Under the pieces are notes generated by a model that searched no databases, was not told the DNA's origin, and was given only the letters and a program-made list of their open reading frames with translations. Shown here piece by piece: positions 59,627 to 64,000 of a DNA stretch of 64,000 bases. How positions within the stretch are numbered: position 1 is the first letter of the stretch; each line of letters opens with the position of its first letter. This stretch comes from Bacillota bacterium (GTDB lineage: Bacteria > Bacillota > Clostridia > Christensenellales > Christensenellaceae): the NCBI GenBank assembly GCA_023408315.1, contig JAEYKI010000028.1:62001-126000 (forward strand). The letters run 5' to 3'. The position numbers and the translations under genes are program-made.

Positions 59627-60672
59627 AGGCAATAGAAAAAAGATACCACGAACTCTCGGAGCAGCTTTCCACTATGGAAGTTATTACGAACCAGGATAAA
59701 TTCCGCGAGCTATCGCAGGAGCATTCCTCCATTGCGGAAATTGTGCAGTTGTATGGCGAGCTAAAAACTGTGAACAGGAATATTGGGGAAAGCCAGGAGA
59801 TCATTGGTGAAGGCGGAGACCCGGACCTGGTTGAGCTGGCGCGCATGGAGCTTCCGGCAGAGCAGGACAGAAAAGAACGCCTTGAATCGGAACTGCGGTT
59901 TATGCTTATTCCCAAAGACCCCAACGATGACAAAAACGTAATTGTAGAGATTCGCGCGGGAACGGGCGGAGAAGAAGCCGCGCTGTTTGGCGCTTCGCTA
60001 TTGCGTATGTATACGCGCTTTGCTGAGCGCCACAATTTTAAAATGGAAGTATTGTCTTCCAACATGACCGAACTTGGCGGCGTAAAGGAAATCATTTTGC
60101 TCATCTCCGGCCGCGGCGCGTATTCCAAGCTTAAATTTGAGAGCGGCGTGCACCGGGTGCAGCGCGTGCCAGAAACGGAATCGGGCGGCAGGATACACAC
60201 TTCCGCCGCAACGGTGGCGGTGCTGCCCGAGGCAGACGAGGTGGACGTGAACCTGAACCCCAACGACCTGCGGGTGGATGTGTTCCGGTCCGGCGGCCAT
60301 GGCGGACAAAGCGTGAACACCACGGACTCGGCGGTGCGCATCACCCATATCCCCACCGGCGTGGTGGCGGTGTGCCAGGACGAAAAATCTCAGCTTAAAA
60401 ACAAACAAAAGGCAATGAAGGTGCTGGCTTCCCGCCTGTACGATATGCTGAAAACGGAAAGCGAAACCGAGCTTGCGCAAAGCCGCAGGAGCCAGGTTGG
60501 CAGCGGCGACCGAAGCGAGCGCATCCGTACCTATAATTTTCCGCAGGGCCGCATTACGGACCATCGGATTGGCATGACTTTGTATAAACTGGAAGCTTTT
60601 CTGGACGGGGATATGGACGAGATGATTGACGCGCTGATTCTGGAAAGCAGGCAAAAGAGCCTTTCGGAATAA
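59611..60672 (+). CDS. prfA: peptide chain release factor 1
   Basis: 353 residues. Class I factor reading UAA and UAG: GRGAYSKLKFESGVHRVQRVPETESGGRIHTSAATVAVLPE and GGHGGQSVNTTDSAVRITHIPTG with the peptidyl-hydrolysis GGQ. Start ATG lies inside the end of prmC. No programmed frameshift is seen. Confidence 0.97.
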   Translation: MYDKLEAIEKRYHELSEQLSTMEVITNQDKFRELSQEHSSIAEIVQLYGELKTVNRNIGESQEIIGEGGDPDLVELARMELPAEQDRKERLESELRFMLIPKDPNDDKNVIVEIRAGTGGEEAALFGASLLRMYTRFAERHNFKMEVLSSNMTELGGVKEIILLISGRGAYSKLKFESGVHRVQRVPETESGGRIHTSAATVAVLPEADEVDVNLNPNDLRVDVFRSGGHGGQSVNTTDSAVRITHIPTGVVAVCQDEKSQLKNKQKAMKVLASRLYDMLKTESETELAQSRRSQVGSGDRSERIRTYNFPQGRITDHRIGMTLYKLEAFLDGDMDEMIDALILESRQKSLSE

Positions 60673-60696
60673 ACCGTAAAACTGCAACATAGTTAT

Positions 60697-60721
60697 CAGT
60701 ATATATACATATTCTATACTG
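60697..60721. promoter_or_regulatory. inverted repeat upstream of the ZIP gene
   Basis: CAGTATA (60697-60703) and TATACTG (60715-60721), 11 bases apart, end 14 bases before the ZIP start. A possible operator for a metal-responsive regulator. Confidence 0.3.
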
Positions 60722-60734
60722 AGAGGCTTTTTGC

Positions 60735-61472
60735 ATGTGGATGTGGATCAGTTGCATCGCAGGTATGACGGGCACAGGGCTTGGCGCGGCGCTCTCGCTC
60801 CTGGTAAGCACGCGGCAAAAAAACCTGCCCGCCGTGCTTATGGGATTCTCTGGCGGCATCATGCTGGCGGTGGTGTTTTTTGATATACTGCCCGGGGCGG
60901 TGCTGGCTACGGATGCGTTTACCATGGTATGCGGCGTGGCGGCCGGAGCTCTGTTTGTACTGTTGCTCTCCCTGCTTTTAGCTGGGCAGCGCGTGGAGGC
61001 GCAGGACCTTTTTTCTAACCGCAGCCGCAGTTCGCTTAAAAAGATGGGCATCCTGCTTTGCGCCGGAATCGCGATACACAATTTTCCCGAAGGGGTTGCG
61101 GTAGGAAGCGGGATGAGCCTGCCCGGGAATTTTGGATGGGAACTGCTGCTGCTTATTTTTCTGCACGATATTCCTGAAGGAATGGCAATGTCCCTGCCCT
61201 TGCGTCTGGCTGGCATTAAAACATGGAAAATTCTGCTTCTGGGGCTTGTTGTAGGCTCACCAACCGCATTGGGCGTGCTGGTGGGCGGGTATTTGGGGAC
61301 GATTTCCCGGCTGGTGGTGGGCGGTTGCCTGGGATTTGCCGGGGGCGCGATGCTCTATCTTACAATACGTGAGATGATACCGGAAACCATCCGGCTGAGA
61401 AACAAAAGAACCGCTTTTGTTTCACTGATATTGGGAATCGCCGCGGGCGCGGCAATGGTTTTGTGTATATGA
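60735..61472 (+). CDS. ZIP-family metal transporter
   Basis: 245 residues with eight predicted helices. The metal-site helices carry IAIHNFPEGVAVG and FLHDIPEGMAM, the ZupT/GufA-type ZIP motifs; a variable loop lies between helices 3 and 4. Likely imports zinc or another divalent ion. Its stop overlaps the ywlC start (ATGA). Confidence 0.9.
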   Translation: MWMWISCIAGMTGTGLGAALSLLVSTRQKNLPAVLMGFSGGIMLAVVFFDILPGAVLATDAFTMVCGVAAGALFVLLLSLLLAGQRVEAQDLFSNRSRSSLKKMGILLCAGIAIHNFPEGVAVGSGMSLPGNFGWELLLLIFLHDIPEGMAMSLPLRLAGIKTWKILLLGLVVGSPTALGVLVGGYLGTISRLVVGGCLGFAGGAMLYLTIREMIPETIRLRNKRTAFVSLILGIAAGAAMVLCI

Positions 61473-62515
61473 CTGAGATAATAAATTGTAAAAAAGAATA
61501 CGACAGGGCGGTGCAGCAGGCTGCCAAAATGATAGCCGCGGGCGAGATTGTGGCCTTCCCAACAGAAACGGTATACGGCCTGGGCGGAGACGCCATGGAT
61601 CCCCTTGCAATCGCCAAGATATTCGCGGTGAAAGGCAGGCCCTCGGATAATCCGTTGATTGTACATATTTCCGAGATCGGCCAGACCGGCCTGGTGGCCC
61701 GGGAGATACCGCCGCTTGCCCATAAGCTGATGGAAACGTTTTGGCCGGGGCCGTTTACGGTGGTCTTAAAAAAAAGGCCGGATGTGCCCGGCGTTGTTAC
61801 CGGCGGGCTGGATACGGTTGCCGTGCGTATGCCCCATAATATGGTGGCGCGGGATATTATACAGGCAAGCGGACGGCTGGTGGCCGCGCCCAGCGCAAAC
61901 TTGTCGGGCAGGCCAAGCCCAACGCGTGCGCAGCACGTTCTGGAAGATTTTAAGGACCATATCTCGCTGATTATAGACGGGGGAGAATGCTCTGTTGGCG
62001 TTGAGTCCACAGTGTGCGACGCGACAGGGAATGTTCCTTTAATACTTCGTCCGGGAGGCGTTACGGCAGAAATGATTAAAAAAGCAGCCGGAGACGTGCG
62101 CGTGCATCCCGCCGTGTTGGGAGAATTAAAGGAAGAAGCGGCGGCTTCGCCCGGCATGAAGTACAAGCATTACGCGCCAAAAGCCCAGATTGTTGTTGTT
62201 ACAGGCCCGGATGGGGACGTTGTTCAAAAAATCCATGAAATGTATTTTAATTGCGAAGACAAGTGTGCTATAATGTGTCTACATGCAAATATTCCTAGTT
62301 ATGCCGGTAAAAATGTAATTGATATGGGCGCGGGAAATAAAGAGGCAGCGCATAATTTATTTGCGGTTTTGCGCGATATAGATAACCAGGGGTATGAAAA
62401 CGTGTTTTTTCATGCCGTGGCAACAGACGAAATGGGTCTGGCTTTGATGAACAGAATGATGCGGGCAGCAGGGCATACCATTATAAATGCTGCCAAGGAG
62501 GTTAAAATTGATTAG
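61469..62515 (+). CDS. ywlC: L-threonylcarbamoyladenylate synthase
   Basis: Makes threonylcarbamoyl-AMP for the t6A37 modification of tRNA. 348 residues: a YrdC domain (FPTETVYGLGGDAM, KGRPSDNPLIVHI, PSANLSGRPSPT, ESTVCDA, LRPGGVT) plus the C-terminal Sua5 domain (SPGMKYKHYAPKA). This long Sua5/YwlC type is usual for Firmicutes. It overlaps the ZIP gene by four bases and ywlE by eight. Confidence 0.95.
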   Translation: MTEIINCKKEYDRAVQQAAKMIAAGEIVAFPTETVYGLGGDAMDPLAIAKIFAVKGRPSDNPLIVHISEIGQTGLVAREIPPLAHKLMETFWPGPFTVVLKKRPDVPGVVTGGLDTVAVRMPHNMVARDIIQASGRLVAAPSANLSGRPSPTRAQHVLEDFKDHISLIIDGGECSVGVESTVCDATGNVPLILRPGGVTAEMIKKAAGDVRVHPAVLGELKEEAAASPGMKYKHYAPKAQIVVVTGPDGDVVQKIHEMYFNCEDKCAIMCLHANIPSYAGKNVIDMGAGNKEAAHNLFAVLRDIDNQGYENVFFHAVATDEMGLALMNRMMRAAGHTIINAAKEVKID

Positions 62516-62999
62516 GGTACTGGTTGTTTGCACGGGCAATACGTGCAGGAGCCCCATGGCGGAAGAACTGATTGACGACGCGGTAGGCCGAAGTACCAAG
62601 CTGGCCGGCAAAGTGAAAGTCAAGTCGGCAGGAACCTTTGCCTGCGAAGGCGCGGAAGCAACGGACGAAGCCAAGCAGGTTATGGAAGAATATGGCCTCA
62701 GCCTGGAAAAGCACCGGGCAAGGCAGTTTTCGGTGGAGCTGGCGGACAAATACGATTTGCTGCTGGCTATCAGCTCCGTTGTGTTTGAGCAAATGGAAGC
62801 GCTTGCGCCGGATTGTGTGGGCAAAATGCATTCTTTCCTTGGGTTTGCGCAAAACCTGGATGGAGAGAGGACGGAAGAACGGTTTGACGTTCTGGATCCG
62901 TTTGACGAAGGTGTGGACGAATACAGGGAATGCGCCGTTCAGTTGAACGACGCGGCTAAAAAGATTGTGGCCCGGCTGGAGCAGGAAGAAGATTTATAA
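62508..62999 (+). CDS. ywlE: low-molecular-weight protein phosphatase (YwlE-like)
   Basis: 163 residues, TTG start six bases after GGAGG, inside the end of ywlC. Active-site loop VCTGNTCRSPMAEEL, with Thr after the catalytic Cys as in the protein-arginine phosphatase YwlE, and general acid in VLDPFDEG. Arginine specificity is inferred from CTGNTCRS; no mcsB is in the window. Confidence 0.9.
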   Translation: MIRVLVVCTGNTCRSPMAEELIDDAVGRSTKLAGKVKVKSAGTFACEGAEATDEAKQVMEEYGLSLEKHRARQFSVELADKYDLLLAISSVVFEQMEALAPDCVGKMHSFLGFAQNLDGERTEERFDVLDPFDEGVDEYRECAVQLNDAAKKIVARLEQEEDL

Positions 63000-63020
63000 T
63001 TGATGTAAATGGTTGTATTA

Positions 63021-63052
63021 AAGAAGAGCAAATACGGTTTGCCCTTCTTTTC
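63021..63052 (+). terminator. terminator after ywlE
   Basis: AAGAAG-A-GCAAA pairs with TTTGC-C-CTTCTT around TACGG, followed by TTTCGTTTTG. Its 3' arm overlaps the -35 box of the rpiB promoter. Confidence 0.7.
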
Positions 63053-63067
63053 GTTTTGTTTTATAAT
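63039..63067 (+). promoter_or_regulatory. rpiB promoter
   Basis: TTGCCC (63039-63044), 17 bases, TATAAT (63062-63067), 24 bases before ATG. Confidence 0.5.
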
Positions 63068-63090
63068 TTAAGCAGGTGAGGTGAATACAT

Positions 63091-63543
63091 ATGAAAATTG
63101 CAATTGGATGCGACCATGGCGGATTTATCCTGAAAGGCGAACTTGTGGAGTATTTAAACAGCAACGGTTACGAGATTATAGACTTTGGCACAAACAGCGC
63201 GGATGCTGTGGATTATTCGGATTACGGCGAAGCGGTTGCCAAATGCGTAGTGGCGGGCGAAGCGGACTATGGGATTGTGATGTGCGGCACGGGAATTGGC
63301 ATATCCATTAGCGCAAATAAAGTTCCGGGCGCGCGCTGCGCCCTGCTCTCGGACGTGTTTTCCGCAAAAGCCACCCGGCTGCATAACGACGCGAATATGA
63401 TTGCAATGGGTGGCCGCGTGATTGGCGCGGGGCTTGCGCTTGAAATAGTAGACGCGTTTCTGCATACCCCGTTCTCCGGAGACGAGCGGCATGTGCGCAG
63501 AATTTCAAAAATTACCGATATCGAAAAAAGATACGGTTGCTAA
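63091..63543 (+). CDS. rpiB: ribose-5-phosphate isomerase B
   Basis: 150 residues of the RpiB/LacAB fold: IAIGCDHGGFILKGEL, DYSDYGEAVAKCVV, GIVMCGTGIGISISANKVPGARCALL with the catalytic Cys, and HNDANMIAMGGRVIG. Interconverts ribulose and ribose 5-phosphates. GGTGAGG lies upstream of ATG. Followed by two tail repeats and convergent with the gene cut at the right edge. Confidence 0.95.
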   Translation: MKIAIGCDHGGFILKGELVEYLNSNGYEIIDFGTNSADAVDYSDYGEAVAKCVVAGEADYGIVMCGTGIGISISANKVPGARCALLSDVFSAKATRLHNDANMIAMGGRVIGAGLALEIVDAFLHTPFSGDERHVRRISKITDIEKRYGC

Positions 63544-63605
63544 CTCGGCGGAGGACCGGTTCCCCGTCCGACGGCAGGCTTCCGCCCTCCCTACAACTCC
63601 CGGGC
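63543..63605 (+). repeat. second tail-repeat family, intact copy behind rpiB
   Basis: ACTCGGCGGAGGAC followed at once by CCGACGGCAGGCTTCCGCCC and a CTCC-rich end. Both halves recur behind noc (37194-37371), where they are separated. Confidence 0.5.
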
Positions 63606-63625
63606 GCTTCAGATAGTCTTTTGTG

Positions 63626-63662
63626 CATCCATGTGCAATTCATATGGAATTGCACATGGATG
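63626..63662. repeat. 16-bp perfect inverted repeat
   Basis: CATCCATGTGCAATTC (63626-63641) and its exact reverse complement (63647-63662) around ATATG. Same relative position as the 19-bp hairpin behind noc. Confidence 0.7.
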
Positions 63663-63754
63663 ACTTCCGTAAGTTCTTCGAAACACTTTTAAAAGAAATT
63701 GCTTTCCTCATAATATATCAAGTTACATTGGAATGCCGTATGCAAGAGCACGCT

Positions 63755-63863
63755 GGTTTTGATTGTTTTTTGTAACACTGCGCAGCGGTATTACAGGACA
63801 GATGGGATTCCAAAGGGTTGAGTGACCCTTTGGCAGGAGGCTTGGAGGCGAGCAGCCTCCAAA
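63755..63863 (+). repeat. 3'-end composite repeat, rpiB copy
   Basis: A hairpin TGTAACA/TATTACA around GCGCAGCGG, then module 2 (63801-63863): GATGGGATTCC, CCAAAGGGT/ACCCTTTGG, GGAGGC/GCCTCC. The first hairpin differs in sequence from the pheA copy (CCACAATA/TATTGTGG) but keeps pairing. No gene in 63544-63905. Confidence 0.65.
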
Positions 63864-63867
63864 TAAA

Positions 63868-63889
63868 AAAGGCAGGGTTTCCTGCCTTT
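63868..63889 (-). terminator. terminator of the right-edge gene
   Basis: AAAGGCAGG (63868-63876) pairs with CCTGCCTTT (63881-63889); on the minus strand it is followed by TTTTTTATTT. Confidence 0.75.
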
Positions 63890-63905
63890 AATGATTTCGG
63901 CTTAT

Positions 63906-64000
63906 TTATACATTTAGTTCAATTGTTTTGAACGCGCTGCCGGAGAGCGAGAATTTTGAAGCAGAGGTTTTAAAATCCGCCGGAACGTCGAACACCAGAA
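63906..64000 (-). CDS. C-terminal end of a minus-strand protein, cut by the window
   Basis: The last 30 codons before TAA (63908-63906) read LVFDVPADFKTSASKFSLSG and then SAFKTIELNV, with beta-strand character like the C-terminus of an immunoglobulin-like extracytoplasmic domain (DUF4352 type). Too little remains to name it. A terminator follows directly, supporting a real gene end. Confidence 0.5.
   Translation of the reverse strand, partial: LVFDVPADFKTSASKFSLSGSAFKTIELNV

Noticed and set aside
58628..60356. Two long minus-strand ORFs opposite prmC and prfA
   Set aside because: Antisense shadows, low-complexity Ser/Ala or His/Arg composition, no start signals.
1..64000. tRNA, rRNA, tmRNA, CRISPR arrays, IS elements, prophage
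   Set aside because: Intergenic regions were read for cloverleaf ends, regular spacer-repeat patterns and transposase motifs; none was found by eye.

Overview
This window is the chromosomal replication-origin region of a Bacillota bacterium, most likely class Clostridia. The evidence is the gene order dnaA-dnaN-recF-remB-gyrB-gyrA on one side and rpmH-rnpA-yidD-yidC-khpB-mnmE-mnmG-rsmG on the other, parAB with a separate noc, a zinc-type rpmE next to yqhQ-prmC-prfA, and spoIIR, which implies an endospore-forming lineage. A Christensenellales-like order would fit, but that is a guess from general gene content.

Layout. 1-7.6 kb: the first codon of a leftward gene, a tail repeat, fbp with a SLOG-fold gene, a stand-alone hydantoinase/oxoprolinase, and a chemoreceptor with tandem HAMP-like repeats and a possible flagellar-sigma promoter. 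7.6-11 kb: leuB (minus) diverges from an aroF-pheA operon preceded by a 40-codon leader packed with Phe, Trp and Tyr codons and then a strong terminator. This looks like ribosome-mediated attenuation. 11-21 kb: bPH and VOC proteins, gyrAB, remB, recF, dnaN, dnaA. The dnaA-dnaN spacer carries DnaA boxes, a GC cluster and DnaA-trio repeats, so oriC lies near 19.25-19.52 kb. 21-27.5 kb: the rpmH-to-rsmG run on the plus strand. 27.5-31.8 kb: a minus-strand operon dapF, alpha/beta hydrolase, dnaD-like, dnaC/dnaI-like loader. 31.9-37.1 kb: YkuS-like, DUF5711 and CvpA proteins, two perfect parS sites, parBA, noc. 37.6-43.4 kb: Zn-protease, two proteins of unknown function, serS, argS. 43.4-48 kb: ROK regulator with MFS transporter, phasin-like protein with a UbiB kinase. 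47.9-52 kb: glycosyltransferase plus rmlACBD for dTDP-rhamnose. 52-55.5 kb: two tandem zinc-ribbon/TM2 proteins, a zinc-ribbon protein, spoIIR, DUF1934, an MBL-fold hydrolase. 55.6-63.5 kb: rho, rpmE, yqhQ, prmC, prfA, ZIP transporter, ywlC, ywlE, rpiB. The right edge cuts a minus-strand gene.

How it fits together. Most of the window is replication, segregation and translation housekeeping, arranged so that highly expressed genes near the origin mostly run away from it. A family of structured repeats sits just behind gene 3' ends (fbp, pheA, gyrA, yugP, rho, rpiB), always in the orientation of the upstream gene, with compensatory changes in the stems. The two least expected signals are the aromatic leader-peptide attenuator and this 3'-end repeat family. 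I saw no rRNA, tRNA, CRISPR array, IS element, prophage or T-box. TTG starts are frequent (gyrA, rnpA, parA, rho, ywlE, the glycosyltransferase). Start choices rest on ribosome-binding-site spacing; no homology search or folding program was run.
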